A stretch of 39,989 bases of DNA from Camelimonas fluminis (GCF_014656355.1 NZ_BNCG01000013.1:18182-58170); one strand, 5' to 3'; shown: positions 26,621 through 35,507, numbered from the stretch's first letter. Numbers and translations: made by a program. Notes: generated by a model not told the origin, from the sequence alone.

Positions 26621-27003
26621 CGGAACACATTCGACATCTGCATGCAGCTTCACTGCCATGCGACGCGCAAATGTCTGGATCAAGATATAAAATCAATAGT
26701 TTGCTGGCGACTTTTTCAATTCCGGCATGCCTTCCATCGCCCCTTATGGAACGATGCGACTTCCGGCGTCAGACCAGCGGACGCCATCCTGATGCGTTGC
26801 GCGCGGAAAACATCCCGTCTGGTTTCTGTCATCAGCCTGATGTGAAGCAACCAAATGCCGTTCGCATGCGAATTTTCCGCATTCGCCGGTATAGCGCCCT
26901 TGTCATGACGCCCTGCAATTGACGATGATCTGGGAACGGCAAGGGCCTTGCGCCGAAAAGCATGAGGCCACGGCAAACGCCCAGCAAAACCGGAGATACG
27001 ACG
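26621..27003. other. AT-richer gap before the yegP-like gene
   Basis: No gene is convincing. The left part (about 26630-26740, with GGATCAAGATATAAAATCAA) may be a decayed copy of the dispersed repeat family. The right part probably carries the yegP promoter; GGAGA at 26992-26996 is its ribosome-binding site. Confidence 0.4.
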
Positions 27004-27333
27004 ATGGCGGCAAAATTTGAAGTCTACGTCGACAAGGCTGGCGAATATCGCTTTCGGTTAAAAGCGGCCAATGGACAGAACATCCTGGCCAGCGAAGGCT
27101 ACAGACAGCGCGCCAGCGCCATTAATGGCATCCAGTCCGTGCAAAACAACGCGCCGGACGACAACCGTTACGAGCGCAAGCAGACCGTCAACGGCAAGCA
27201 CATGTTTAACCTGAAGGCGGCGAACGGCCAGGTCATTGGCGTCAGCGAAAGCTATGAGAGCGCCGCCAGCCGCGAGAAAGGCATCGAATCGGTGAAGAAG
27301 AACGCGCCGCTGGCCCCGATCGTGGATTTGTGA
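27004..27333 (+). CDS. yegP: YegP-like DUF1508 protein, two repeats
   Basis: A 109-residue cytoplasmic protein with two tandem DUF1508 repeats. The first (about 4-52) has FEVYVDKAGEYRFRLKAANG, NILASEGYRQRASAINGIQS and VQNNAP. The second (about 56-103) has YERKQTVNGKHMFNLKAANG, VIGVSESYESAASREKGIES and VKKNAP. It matches E. coli YegP closely in length and repeat spacing. Its function is not established; relatives are small stable proteins sometimes induced by stress. The ATG at 27004, with CGGAGA upstream, is preferred over the longer frame. It stands alone between repeat-bearing gaps. Confidence 0.93.
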   Translation: MAAKFEVYVDKAGEYRFRLKAANGQNILASEGYRQRASAINGIQSVQNNAPDDNRYERKQTVNGKHMFNLKAANGQVIGVSESYESAASREKGIESVKKNAPLAPIVDL

Positions 27334-27397
27334 GCGCCGCGAACCAGGAACAGGGGCCACGCGGTCAGGCCGCGCCGGAAGGTCAGGCCAGGGCTTT

Positions 27398-27435
27398 GAT
27401 TTTATGGGCCTCCGTGGATTTTATGGGCCCCCGTG
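27398..27435 (+). repeat. 19-base tandem duplication
   Basis: Two adjacent copies of GATTTTATGGGCCTCCGTG, at 27398-27416 and 27417-27435, differ at one base (C for T in the second copy). Confidence 0.9.
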
Positions 27436-27450
27436 CGCCCGTCGCTCTGA

Positions 27451-27482
27451 CATCATGGCCGGACCTGTTCCGGCCATCCACG
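27451..27482 (+). repeat. MAGPVPAIH-type palindromic repeat
   Basis: CATCATGGCCGGACC, then TGTTCCGGCCATCCACG, contains the palindrome GGCCGGA-N-TCCGGCC type. Translated in one frame it reads MAGPVPAIH, a short string that appears in many alphaproteobacterial spurious proteins. Confidence 0.7.
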
Positions 27483-27571
27483 ACAGCAACGTCTCTGCGG
27501 TCGGGGCCCCGTCTATCAGGGGCAGTCGTGGGAATGCGCGCGCAGGTTCGCGGACATGGTCGCGCCTTCGC

Positions 27572-27674
27572 GAGAGCTTTTCCGGTGAAACCCCACCACC
27601 GGATATGCCCTGTCTTTTTGATTTAATGCATTTCCTCACGAAAGCGGGTTCCATTTCTCTCAGGAATGCTCTGG
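27572..27674 (+). repeat. Dispersed intergenic repeat, copy of second module
   Basis: GAGCTTTTCCGGTGAAACC, ATTTAATGCATTTCCTCACG and AAAGCGGGTTCCATT match the second half of the long copy at 21984-22149. Confidence 0.65.
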
Positions 27675-27737
27675 AACCGGCCGTCGCGGCCGCACCTGCC
27701 GTCATGGCGTAATGGCGCGCGCCATGACGGTATCTTT

Positions 27738-27767
27738 ATGCCGACGGCTTTGCGCCGGCATTTTTTT
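27738..27767 (+). terminator. Rho-independent terminator downstream of yegP
   Basis: Stem ATGCCG...CGGCAT with inner pairs, followed by seven T on the plus strand. It would stop yegP-direction transcripts before the convergent SBP gene. Confidence 0.65.
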
Positions 27768-27788
27768 GCCCCGCGGCGACGGTCTGCC

Positions 27789-29006
27789 TTACCCCAGCAG
27801 GCCGCCTGTCAGCTTCCAGCGCTTGCCGTCGAACACCATCATCTGCATCTGCTTCAGCGGCGCGAAATCCGTGGGCGAGGTTTGCGCCTTGACGCCGGGG
27901 ATCAGGGTGTCGAACTCCCAGCCCGGCACGCTGGCCGCCTGTTTCATCAGGTTTTCGCGGGTCAGATCGTCGCCGCAGGCTTTCAGCAGCCGGGTGGCGA
28001 AATCGGCGATGTAATAGCCGGTGGTGTAGTTGAGATCGCCCTTGTTGGCGCCGGGCATGTATTTGTCCATGAACGCATTCCAGCGTTTCATGCCCGGATC
28101 GTTGTCCCAGGCCGGATCTGTGGGATCCTTGGCGTAGGTCACGGAGATGACGCCAACGCTGTTGTCCAGCCCCGCCGGCTCCAGCACGCCGGCGACAGAC
28201 GCGGCGATGCTCGACAGCAGATGGGTGGGCTGCCAGCCCATTTCTTTCAGCTTGCGGATGGTTTGGGCCGCGAACTTTGGCGACGCGTAGGTGATCAACG
28301 TCTCCGCGCCGGACGCCTTCAGTTTCAGGATCTGTGAATCCACATTGGTGTCGGTCAGTTCGTAGCTTTCCACCGCAAGCAGGCGGGCTGCATCCTTGCC
28401 GAGCGCCTGGCGGATGCCGGCCTGGGCGTCGCGCCCCAGATCGTCATTGGCCATCAACAGGCCGATTTTCTTGCCGGGTTTCTGCTGCATGGCGTAGACG
28501 GCGAGAATGCGCGCCTCGTTCAGATAGTTCGGCAGCGCCGCCATAGTCCATGGGAAGTTCTTGGGATCGTTGAACTTGCTGATGCCGCTGGAAATCAGCA
28601 ATTGCGGCACGCCCTTGGTATTGAGGTATTTGTGAATGGCGGCGTTGGGCGCGGTGCCGAGGGCGCCGACAATGGCGAACACCTCCTCCTGCTCCACCAG
28701 GCGGCGCGTCGCCTCCACGGTCTTGGGCGGGGAATAGCCGTCGTCGAGACTGATCAGGTTGATCTTGCGGCCGTTCACGCCGCCATTGTCATTGATCATC
28801 CTGAAATAGGCGGCCTCGGCCTTGCCGATATTGCCATAGGCCGAGGCGGGACCGCTGTAGGGCATGGTCTGCCCCAGCTTGATCTCCGTCGCAGTGACGC
28901 CAGGCCCGATTTTTCCGGCGGCGAAAGCCGATGGAATTGATGGCGCAAAGGCGCCGGCGGCAAGGGCGAGCAGGCCGGTCTGGAACGAACGGCGGGTCGT
29001 GTTCAT
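27789..29006 (-). CDS. Branched-chain amino acid-type ABC substrate-binding protein (LivJ-like)
   Basis: A 405-residue periplasmic-binding protein type I. The signal sequence has a Tat-like TTRRSFQTGLLALAAGAFA and cleaves near AFA-AGK. The mature part has GPGVTATEIKLGQTMPYSGP, MINDNGGVNGRKINLISLDD and PPKTVEATRRLVEQE, the standard LivJ/ABC-type fold. No permease or ATPase genes lie beside it. It is similar to the protein at 35794-37050 along its length. GGAGG lies 18-22 bases before the ATG. It follows the ssu operon on the same strand after 168 bases and could be its last gene, although a terminator or own promoter is not visible. Its ligand is unknown. Confidence 0.92.
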   Translation of the reverse strand: MNTTRRSFQTGLLALAAGAFAPSIPSAFAAGKIGPGVTATEIKLGQTMPYSGPASAYGNIGKAEAAYFRMINDNGGVNGRKINLISLDDGYSPPKTVEATRRLVEQEEVFAIVGALGTAPNAAIHKYLNTKGVPQLLISSGISKFNDPKNFPWTMAALPNYLNEARILAVYAMQQKPGKKIGLLMANDDLGRDAQAGIRQALGKDAARLLAVESYELTDTNVDSQILKLKASGAETLITYASPKFAAQTIRKLKEMGWQPTHLLSSIAASVAGVLEPAGLDNSVGVISVTYAKDPTDPAWDNDPGMKRWNAFMDKYMPGANKGDLNYTTGYYIADFATRLLKACGDDLTRENLMKQAASVPGWEFDTLIPGVKAQTSPTDFAPLKQMQMMVFDGKRWKLTGGLLG

Positions 29007-29174
29007 GATGCGCTCCGGGTTTCCTCCGCCAGCGCATTGTTATGGGCGCGCCGGTCGTTACGAACGGAACGATAGTTGCTCGCAGCGCCGTGTAAACCCT
29101 TGCGACGCCAGCTTACAGATCTCTTCCCGCGCCCAGGCCAGATTTTGCTGTTTCGGGCGTTTTGCCGGCCCTTC

Positions 29175-30005
29175 TCAGATCCCCGCCGCCTGGTCGTTGA
29201 ACAGGGCGTCGATGATCCGCCCCTCCAGCGCGGCGAGTTCGGGGTCGCCGCGGTGGCGTGGACGCGGGCTGGAGACAGCCAGATCGGCGGCGATGGTTCC
29301 CTGATCGATGACAAGGATGCGGTCGGCCAGGGCGATGGCCTCGCTCACGTCATGGGTAACGAGGATGGCGGTGAATCCCTGATCGCTCCACACCTTCTCA
29401 ATCAGGCGCTGCATGTCGATGCGGGTCAGGGCGTCGAGGGCGCCGAGCGGCTCGTCCAGCGCCAGCAGACGCGGGCCGCTGGCGAGGGCGCGGGCCAGGG
29501 CGACGCGCTGCTTCTGGCCGCCGGAAAGCACCGACGGCCACTCCCCGCCCCGGTCGCCGAGGCCCACGGCTTCCAGCGTTCGCGTCGCGACAGCCTGGCG
29601 CTCCGCCTTTGGCAGATCACGCCCCAGCCCCACCTCGACATTACCCCGCACCCGCTCCCACGGCAGCAGGCGCGGCTCCTGAAACATGATGCGCACGCCA
29701 TCGGCGGCCGTCTTTTCCTCCCCGGCGGTGACGCCGGACAGGGTGATATGACCGTCGGTCGGCTGGTCGAGGCCGACAATCAGGCGCAGTAGCGTGCTCT
29801 TGCCGCAGCCGCTCTTGCCGACGATGGCGACGAACTGGCCGGCGGGAATGTGCAGATCGACGCGGCGCAGCACCTGTTTGTCGCCGAAGGCGCGGGCGAT
29901 GCCGCGCAGGGTGACGGATGCGCCGCCCTGCGGTCCGGCGGACCCGCCTGCGTGGACGGGCCCAGAGACGGTGTGACGCGGCGAGATCGCGGTCGAAATG
30001 GCCAT
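29175..30005 (-). CDS. ssuB: Sulfonate ABC transporter ATP-binding protein
   Basis: A 276-residue ABC ATPase, last gene of the ssu operon. Walker A is GKSGCGKST (63-71), the Q-loop is [13 protein letters not shown] (107-119), the signature LSGGQKQR is 160-167, Walker B LLALDEP is 180-186 and the H-loop is [14 protein letters not shown]. The PRLLPW segment is typical of nitrate/sulfonate/taurine importers. It starts 10 bases after ssuC. It energises uptake of alkanesulfonates with SsuA and SsuC; a related substrate such as taurine or an organosulfur compound cannot be excluded. Confidence 0.94.
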   Translation of the reverse strand: MAISTAISPRHTVSGPVHAGGSAGPQGGASVTLRGIARAFGDKQVLRRVDLHIPAGQFVAIVGKSGCGKSTLLRLIVGLDQPTDGHITLSGVTAGEEKTAADGVRIMFQEPRLLPWERVRGNVEVGLGRDLPKAERQAVATRTLEAVGLGDRGGEWPSVLSGGQKQRVALARALASGPRLLALDEPLGALDALTRIDMQRLIEKVWSDQGFTAILVTHDVSEAIALADRILVIDQGTIAADLAVSSPRPRHRGDPELAALEGRIIDALFNDQAAGI

Positions 30006-30015
30006 GGTCGCTTCC

Positions 30016-30918
30016 TTATTTCCGGTAGGCCGGGTGCCATTGCAGCGACAGGCGCTCCAGCAGACGGGCGATGCTGTCGGCGGCCTTGCCGAGCAGCGCG
30101 TAGATGATGATCGACAGCATCACCACATCGACCAGCAGGAACTCGCGCGCCTGCATCGCCATGTGGCCGATGCCGGATTCGGCGGCGATGGTTTCGGCGA
30201 CGATCAGCGTCAGCCACATGATGCCGAGCGCATAGCGCAGGCCAACGAAGATCGACGGCAGCGCCCCCGGCAGGATGACCCGCCAGAACAGCTCGCCCTG
30301 TTTCATGCCGTAAATGCGGCCCATCTCGATCAGTTGCGGATCGACATTGCGGATGCCGTGCAGCGTGTTGATGTACATGGGGAAAAACACCCCCAGCGCC
30401 ACCAGGAACAGCTTGGCGCCCTCATCAATGCCGAACCACAGGATGACCAGCGGGATCAGCGCCAGATGCGGCACATTGCGCACCATTTGCAGGCTGGTGT
30501 CGGTAAGCTTTTCACTCAGCCGCGACAGGCCATTGGCGAGGCCGAGCGCCAGGCCGACGCCGCCGCCGACCACAAAGCCGGCCAAGGCGCGCAGGGTGCT
30601 GACGCCAATGCTCTCGGGCAATTGCCCCGAGGCGGTGAGCCGGATCGCCGCCGCGACGATCGCCGACGGCGCTGGCAGCACATTGGGTTGCAGATAGCCA
30701 ATGCGGGACAGCGCCTCCCAGACGATGACGATCAGGGCGGGAACCAGCCAGCCGATCAGGTTGCCGCCGGCGATGCGCCCCGCCAGGGCGGAACTGACGC
30801 CGGCGATCCTCCCCGGAGGGGCTCGCTCGCCCACAGGCGGGGCGAGCGCGGCTTCCGGGGGAAAGGCGATGGTCCTGGCGGTCGCCGCCGCTGGTGGTTT
30901 GAGGGTCGCGTCGCTCAT
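30016..30918 (-). CDS. ssuC: Sulfonate ABC transporter permease
   Basis: A 300-residue inner-membrane permease of the BPD-transport family. A roughly 50-residue cytoplasmic N-terminus rich in Ala and Pro precedes about six helices, beginning [16 protein letters not shown]. The EAA-type loop is [20 protein letters not shown], followed by [20 protein letters not shown]. The start is set by overlap: the ATG at 30918 shares ATGA with the end of ssuD (30915-30918). A longer frame upstream is the ssuD shadow. It forms the channel for SsuA-delivered sulfonate. Confidence 0.94.
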   Translation of the reverse strand: MSDATLKPPAAATARTIAFPPEAALAPPVGERAPPGRIAGVSSALAGRIAGGNLIGWLVPALIVIVWEALSRIGYLQPNVLPAPSAIVAAAIRLTASGQLPESIGVSTLRALAGFVVGGGVGLALGLANGLSRLSEKLTDTSLQMVRNVPHLALIPLVILWFGIDEGAKLFLVALGVFFPMYINTLHGIRNVDPQLIEMGRIYGMKQGELFWRVILPGALPSIFVGLRYALGIMWLTLIVAETIAAESGIGHMAMQAREFLLVDVVMLSIIIYALLGKAADSIARLLERLSLQWHPAYRK

Positions 30919-32126
30919 GACGCCGCCGCCCGCAGATCGACAGGGCCGACGCCGGCGCCGGCGGCGAACTCGTTGGCCAGGCCCCGGCGCCAGGTCGCGC
31001 CCGGCCGCTGGATGCCCAGTTCGGGGAACAGCAGTTCGGCCACACGGTATGATTCTTCCAGATGCGGATAGCCGGAGCCGATCACCGTATCGACGCCCAG
31101 CGCCTGATATTCGCGCAGCCGCTCCGCCACGGTTCTGGCGTCGCCGACAAGGGCGGTGCCGGCGCCGCCGCGCACCAGGCCAACGCCAGCCCACAAATTG
31201 GGCGACACTTCCAGCCGGTCGCGCCGCCCCTGGTGCAGATCGAGCATGCGGGTCTGGCCGACCGAGTCGGTGACGGCGCGCAGCCGCTCCTGGGCAAAAG
31301 CGATCTGTTCGTCGCTGACCCTGCTGATCAGGCGGTTCGCAGCCTCCCAAGCCTCCTCATTGGTCTCGCGCACAACAAAATGCAGGCGAATGCCGAAGCG
31401 AATGCTGCGACCGCGGCGCGCGGCGGCGGCGCGGACCTGGGCGATCTTCTCCGCCACCTGCGCCGGCGGCTCGCCCCACGTCAGATAAAGTTCGGTCTGA
31501 TCCGCCGCCAGCGCGATGCCGGCGTCGGACGAGCCGCCGATATACAGGGGCGGGTGCGGCTCCTGCGCTGGCGGGAAATCAAGACGGCTGTTCTCCACCC
31601 GGTAGTATTTGCCGGAGAAATTCACCGTCTCGCCGGCAACCAGGCGCCGCCAGATCGTCAGGAATTCGGCCGCCTGCTCATAGCGCTCATCGTGATTGAG
31701 GAAAATGCCGTCGCCGCCCAGTTCCAGCGGCACGCCGCCCACCACCACGTTCAGCAGCAGCCGGCCGTTGCTCTGCCGGTCCAGCGCCGCCGTCTGGCGA
31801 GCGGCGAAGGACGGCGTGGTGACGCCAGGCCGCAGGGCGACGAGGAATTTCAGCCGCTCGGTCGCCTCGGCGAGGCCGGCGGCGGTGATCCATGAATCGA
31901 CGCAGTTCTGGCCGGTGGGCAGCAGCACGCCCTGATAGCCCAGGCGATCAACCGCCTGGGCGACCTGGCGGAAGTAGCCGAAATCCGACGGGCGCTGCCG
32001 GGTCTCGGAGCCGAGATAGGAGCCGTCGCCGTGGGTGGGGATGAACCAGAAGAAATTCAATGGATCGGCGCCTGCCGGGGAAACGGCGGAAGCGGGGGCG
32101 GAAGAAGTGACGGATGTGTCAGGCAT
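30915..32126 (-). CDS. ssuD: FMNH2-dependent alkanesulfonate monooxygenase
   Basis: A 403-residue luciferase-fold enzyme that cleaves C-S bonds of alkanesulfonates to aldehyde and sulfite, using FMNH2 from SsuE and O2. After a 23-residue N-terminal extension it matches E. coli Ssu[65 protein letters not shown]-like [24 protein letters not shown] and [20 protein letters not shown]. The catalytic cysteine (E. coli C54, in GRSCED) is retained in GQNCVDS, and the arginine of KRDNLEIS is present in RRDRLEVS. It lies between ssuA (29 bases upstream) and ssuC (four-base overlap). Confidence 0.95.
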   Translation of the reverse strand: MPDTSVTSSAPASAVSPAGADPLNFFWFIPTHGDGSYLGSETRQRPSDFGYFRQVAQAVDRLGYQGVLLPTGQNCVDSWITAAGLAEATERLKFLVALRPGVTTPSFAARQTAALDRQSNGRLLLNVVVGGVPLELGGDGIFLNHDERYEQAAEFLTIWRRLVAGETVNFSGKYYRVENSRLDFPPAQEPHPPLYIGGSSDAGIALAADQTELYLTWGEPPAQVAEKIAQVRAAAARRGRSIRFGIRLHFVVRETNEEAWEAANRLISRVSDEQIAFAQERLRAVTDSVGQTRMLDLHQGRRDRLEVSPNLWAGVGLVRGGAGTALVGDARTVAERLREYQALGVDTVIGSGYPHLEESYRVAELLFPELGIQRPGATWRRGLANEFAAGAGVGPVDLRAAAS

Positions 32127-32155
32127 GGCTTTGCTCCGTTTTCACACGCGCCGCT

Positions 32156-33121
32156 TCAGCGGCCGGCCTTTTGCTGTGGCGGCGTCCAGACCGCATCGCT
32201 GATGGTGATCTGGCGCGGAATCAGGCCCAGTTCGAAGAAAGCGTCCGCCACCTTCTGCTGCTGCTTCACCTCCACGTCGGTGAGCGGCCGCAGGGAGTAT
32301 TCCGCCCGGTCGATGGCGCGCCGGTTGCCGTCCACGTCGATGCCGGTGGCTTTCTGCGACGCCTCGGCGACGGCCTGGCGATTGGCGCCGGCCCAGTCGG
32401 TGATCTTGCCGATTTCCTCCAGGGCCGCCTGCAGCTGCTGCGGGTGCTTTTCGGCGAAATCCCGGTTGGCCAGATAGAAGGCGTTGGTGGGCGGCAGCTT
32501 CTCGAGCCCGGCCACCGGCCGGCCGCCCTGCTTCAGCTCCACCAGGGCGAAGAACGGATCCCAGACGGCGAAGGCGTCGATGGAGCCACGGCCAAAAGCC
32601 GCCACGCCATCGGACGGCGACAGATAAACCGGCTGGATGTCAGTAAACTTCAGGCCATTGGCGGCCAGCGCCTGCACGGTCAGATTATGGGCGCTCGAGC
32701 CCTTCGGAATGCCGACGCGCTTGCCCTTGAGATCAGCGACGCTTTTGATGGGGGAGTCGCTTTTCACCAGAATGGCGTGTTTCGACGCCGGGCTGACCGC
32801 CGCATAGACCACTTTGGCTCCGGCGGCCTGGGCGAAGACCGGCGGCGTGTCGCCGACAGCGCCGAAGTCGATGGCGCCGGCGCCCAGCGCCTCCAGCAAC
32901 GGCGGCCCAAACTGGAACTCGACCCATTTGACGTTCTGGACGCCCAGTTCCTTCAGGCGCCTTTCGATGGCGCCGGACTGGCGGGCGACGATGGAGACCG
33001 AGGCTTTCTGGAAGCCGATGCGCACCTCATCGGGGGCCTTTTCGGCGGCAAAAGCGACGCCAGAGGCGGCCAGGGCGGACGCGCCCAATGCGGCGGCGAG
33101 AAAACGGCGTTTGTTCAACAT
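32156..33121 (-). CDS. ssuA: Aliphatic sulfonate ABC transporter substrate-binding protein
   Basis: A 321-residue periplasmic protein. The ATG at 33121 with GGAGAC upstream begins a signal peptide (MLNKRRFLAAALGASALAAS) with cleavage near AFA-AEK; an earlier ATG at 33145 adds only eight residues. The mature protein has VRIGFQKASVSIVARQSGAI, EFQFGPPLLEALGAGAIDFG, GDTPPVFAQAAGAKVVY and DLKGKRVGIPKGSSAHNL, all characteristic of SsuA. It binds sulfonates and delivers them to SsuBC. The gene is 20 bases after ssuE. Confidence 0.94.
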   Translation of the reverse strand: MLNKRRFLAAALGASALAASGVAFAAEKAPDEVRIGFQKASVSIVARQSGAIERRLKELGVQNVKWVEFQFGPPLLEALGAGAIDFGAVGDTPPVFAQAAGAKVVYAAVSPASKHAILVKSDSPIKSVADLKGKRVGIPKGSSAHNLTVQALAANGLKFTDIQPVYLSPSDGVAAFGRGSIDAFAVWDPFFALVELKQGGRPVAGLEKLPPTNAFYLANRDFAEKHPQQLQAALEEIGKITDWAGANRQAVAEASQKATGIDVDGNRRAIDRAEYSLRPLTDVEVKQQQKVADAFFELGLIPRQITISDAVWTPPQQKAGR

Positions 33122-33141
33122 GATGCTGTCTCCAGGCCTGC

Positions 33142-33759
33142 TCATGAAAGCGTGGCGAAGCGCGCGCCGGCGGCGCGGACGGCCGCGACATGGCCGTTGG
33201 CGGCTGGCTGCGGGGCGGCAAGGTTTGGGGCGCGGCTGGTCAAAGCAGCGAGTTCGCCGGCGGCCTGCTCCAGCCTGAGGCGCACGTCCGGCGCGGTGAG
33301 CGCGCCATCGGTGAAGTCGGCGTCGGCGGCGTACACGGCGGTGGGCACGCTGAGGGCGCTGAAGAAACCGAACAGCGGCCGCAACTGGTGCTCGACCACC
33401 AGCGCGTGGCGATGGCCGCCGCCGGTGGCGGCGAGCAGCACCGGCTTGCCGGCAAGGGCCGCCGGATCGATGAAATCGATCAGGTGCTTGAGCAGGCCGA
33501 TGAACGAGCCCTTGTAGACCGGCGTGCCAATGATCAGCGCGTCGGCGTTCTCGATGGCGTCGAGAACCTCCTGGCCGGCGAGCGGCAGCTTGCCGCGGCT
33601 GAAGGCGCCGACGCCGGGGCCAATATCGACCAGGTCATACAATTCCGGATCGACCGCCTGGCGGCGGGCGACGGCGGCGATCGCCGCTTCCGCCAGCGCG
33701 CGGGTCTTCGAAGGACGATGGGTATTGCCGCTAAATGCGACCAGTCGCAGAGCGCTCAT
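33142..33759 (-). CDS. ssuE: NAD(P)H-dependent FMN reductase of sulfonate metabolism
   Basis: A 205-residue flavodoxin-fold reductase that supplies FMNH2 to SsuD. It has the phosphate-binding AFSGNTHRPSKTRALAE (8-24), GTPVYKGSFIGLLKHLIDF (78-96) and AATGGGHRHALVVEHQLRP (110-128). At the position where E. coli SsuE has Y118 in its pi-helix (DYALKP), this protein has H124 (EHQLRP), as I recall for MsuE-type reductases. The C-terminal 30 residues are an Ala-rich extension relative to the E. coli protein (191 residues). The start overlaps the upstream small gene by ATGA (33756-33759), indicating coupled translation. Confidence 0.93.
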   Translation of the reverse strand: MSALRLVAFSGNTHRPSKTRALAEAAIAAVARRQAVDPELYDLVDIGPGVGAFSRGKLPLAGQEVLDAIENADALIIGTPVYKGSFIGLLKHLIDFIDPAALAGKPVLLAATGGGHRHALVVEHQLRPLFGFFSALSVPTAVYAADADFTDGALTAPDVRLRLEQAAGELAALTSRAPNLAAPQPAANGHVAAVRAAGARFATLS

Positions 33760-34028
33760 CGGCGCGCCTCCCTTGCAGGCGCCGCGTGGCCCCGGACGGG
33801 CTGGCGGCTGTTGATGACGCGCCGGGCCGCCCGTTCGGCGTCACCCGGCGTCCGGAAGATCTGGCCGTCGAGCGGCTGAAAACGTGGTCCGGCGGCGTGA
33901 AAACGGAACCGGGCGCCGTCGGCGGCGACGATGCCAGCGGCCGCGCCGCCGATCTCGATGATGAACGCCGCGGACCCGGTGGCGGGACCGGCGGTGGCGG
34001 CGCCAGAAGATGGATATGAAACAGACAT
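33756..34028 (-). CDS. Small protein of unknown function, first gene of the ssu operon
   Basis: A 90-residue protein with a clear start: GGGAGG lies a few bases before the ATG (34028). The first 30 residues (MSVSYPSSGAATAGPATGSA) are low-complexity and may be flexible. Residues about 21-77 are compact: AAFIIEIGGAAAGIVAADGA, then RFRFHAAGPRFQPLDGQIF and RTPGDAERAARRV. This reads like a small beta-hairpin domain with a DxxxF pattern that I recall as a conserved hypothetical preceding ssuE in some Rhizobiales. The stop overlaps ssuE by four bases. It has no signal peptide or membrane segment. The function is unknown; its position suggests a role in sulfonate desulfonation or its flavin supply. 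Confidence 0.75.
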   Translation of the reverse strand: MSVSYPSSGAATAGPATGSAAFIIEIGGAAAGIVAADGARFRFHAAGPRFQPLDGQIFRTPGDAERAARRVINSRQPVRGHAAPAREARR

Positions 34029-34628
34029 GAAGCCTCCCTGCGCCGGAGCGACCGACGCGGCGGGTCTGCAGAGATGGGAAAGGTGTAGACGTGGGGCCAG
34101 ATCGCCGTACGCCTGTTGCGCCAGCCCGCCCTATGAGGCGGCGGCAGGATCAGGCGGACAGAGGCCCTGTCAGCGCGGCCATGACGCCGCGGCCGGCAAA
34201 GACGCCGTCAACAACAGCACATCGCCAGTGCGCGGCGACAGGCGGACTGCAGGGGCAGCGCGTGGCTGCGGGAAGCAAAATGATGGCGCATGAAACTGCT
34301 CCAGCCTGATCCACCTTCCTGCCTTGTGAAGGAAAGCGGAGCTTTAGCGTTTGGTGACGCGGCGCAAGCTGCTGATGTCAAATGCCCGCGGATCGTTATG
34401 ACCAACGCCATGAGAAAACGGCGCCGCCGCCGGGTCAACCGCTATTGGAGCATCGGTAAGATTTTGGAATAATTGCGCTTTACACGCCGGCTGGCAGCAG
34501 GATTTTCTGCGGGTCTGGCCTTTTGGGGAAATGCTGTTCCAGCGCCTTGAAGGCGGCCAGCCGCCGGCTTTGCCCTGCAAAAGCGGTGGCCCCGGAATCC
34601 CCGCGTCTGGATATGCGTTGGGTATCGG
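34029..34628. other. 600-base gap upstream of the ssu operon
   Basis: No gene is convincing in either direction; short frames here have no family features. It should hold the ssu promoter and perhaps a LysR (Cbl/CysB-like) site, but I could not pick one out. An AT-richer patch lies around 34445-34475. An imperfect inverted segment around 34310-34335 (CCTTC...GAAGG) is noted without assigned function. Confidence 0.4.
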
Positions 34629-35084
34629 TCAGCCGCGCCGGACGAAGCGCATGACGGCGACGGCGGTGGCGAGGGTGACGCCGTCCGGACTGCGCAGTTC
34701 GCCTTCCACATGGGCGCCGCGCTCATCGCGCTGGGTCACCCGCGCCTCCGCGAAGATTTCGCCAGGAGGAGCGGGTTTCAGGAAGCGGGTGTTGAGATCA
34801 CGGGTCACGGCGGTCAGGCCATCAGGCAAGCTCTCGATCAGCGTGAAGCCCGTGGCGGAATCCAGCATCGCCGCCAGAATGCCGCCCTGCACCGTGCCGT
34901 GGCGATTGCAGAATTCCGGCCGCGCCACATAGACATAAGCGCCGCGCCCGGCTTCCGGATCGTAGGAGACGATGCGGCGGCCCAGCAGTTGCGCCGCCGG
35001 CGGGTTCGCCAGCGGCCGCCCGCCGGGGCCTCCAGGCGAGGCAGTCCGGGGCGCGCCGTTCTGGATCGTCGCATCTTCGCTCAT
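34629..35084 (-). CDS. PaaI-like hotdog thioesterase
   Basis: A 151-residue hotdog-fold acyl-CoA thioesterase. The helix motif CNRHGTVQGGILAAMLDSAT (about 79-98) is the PaaI/HGG-type active-site signature, with the acidic catalytic residue in MLDSATG. DLNTRFLKPAPPGEIFAEAR and the closing strands THVEGELRSP-like AHVEGELRSPDGVTLATAV fit. The first 25 residues are Pro/Gly-rich and disordered. It probably hydrolyses an aromatic or short-chain acyl-CoA. It is on the minus strand next to the glyoxalase-fold gene, 33 bases from it, so they may be co-transcribed. Confidence 0.85.
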   Translation of the reverse strand: MSEDATIQNGAPRTASPGGPGGRPLANPPAAQLLGRRIVSYDPEAGRGAYVYVARPEFCNRHGTVQGGILAAMLDSATGFTLIESLPDGLTAVTRDLNTRFLKPAPPGEIFAEARVTQRDERGAHVEGELRSPDGVTLATAVAVMRFVRRG

Positions 35085-35117
35085 GATTCGCCTTTCAAAC
35101 GGCCGCCTGGTCCCGGC

Positions 35118-35507
35118 TCAATTGCCGACGGGGTGGAAGCCGCACAGCTTGTTGCCGTCCGGATCGCGCAGATAGGCCAGATAGAAAGCCCCCAGCGGCG
35201 TTTCGCGCAGGCCTGGCGGATCCTCACAGGTGGCCCCGCCATTGGCGACGCCAGCAGCGTGCCAGGCGTCGACCTGCGCCGGGCTGGCGGCGGCGAACCC
35301 GATGGTCGCGCCATTGCTGACGGTGGCGGGTTCGCCATTCAGCGGCCCGGTGAGGATCAGCATGGCGCCGTTGTGGCTGTAGAACACCCGGGTGGTGTGC
35401 AGGTGGCCCACCATGCCTGGAGCGACGCCGAGCGGCGCCAGCAGCGCGTCGTAAAACTTGCGGGACTGTTCCAGATCGTTGCTGCCGACGGTGATGTGAC
35501 TAAACAT
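35118..35507 (-). CDS. VOC/glyoxalase-fold protein
   Basis: A 129-residue vicinal-oxygen-chelate protein with two beta-alpha-beta-beta-beta units. It starts MFSHITVGSNDLEQSRKFYD, typical of glyoxalase/bleomycin-resistance-like proteins, with possible metal ligands H4 and the glutamate of GLRETPLG; AFYLAYLRDPDGNKLCGFHP is the usual closing strand. The ATG at 35507 has GGGAGGAG upstream, so the longer open frame to 35843 is not used. The substrate is unknown. It is divergent from the SBP gene at 35794. Confidence 0.9.
   Translation of the reverse strand: MFSHITVGSNDLEQSRKFYDALLAPLGVAPGMVGHLHTTRVFYSHNGAMLILTGPLNGEPATVSNGATIGFAAASPAQVDAWHAAGVANGGATCEDPPGLRETPLGAFYLAYLRDPDGNKLCGFHPVGN

Larger units (their letters stand above)
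27334..27788. other. Repeat-rich gap between yegP and a convergent SBP gene
   Basis: It contains a 19-base tandem duplication, the palindromic MAGPVPAIH-type sequence, a dispersed repeat copy, an extra hairpin at 27699-27730 (CCGTCATGGCG paired with CGCCATGACGG) and a terminator. No gene is seen. Short frames here arise from the repeats. Confidence 0.6.

Noticed and set aside
32114-33517. 467-codon plus-strand frame over ssuA and ssuE
   Set aside because: Antisense shadow; minus-strand genes have start sites, coupling and family motifs.
34029-34628. Sought a SAM- or sulfur-responsive riboswitch upstream of the ssu operon
   Set aside because: No convincing conserved core seen by eye.
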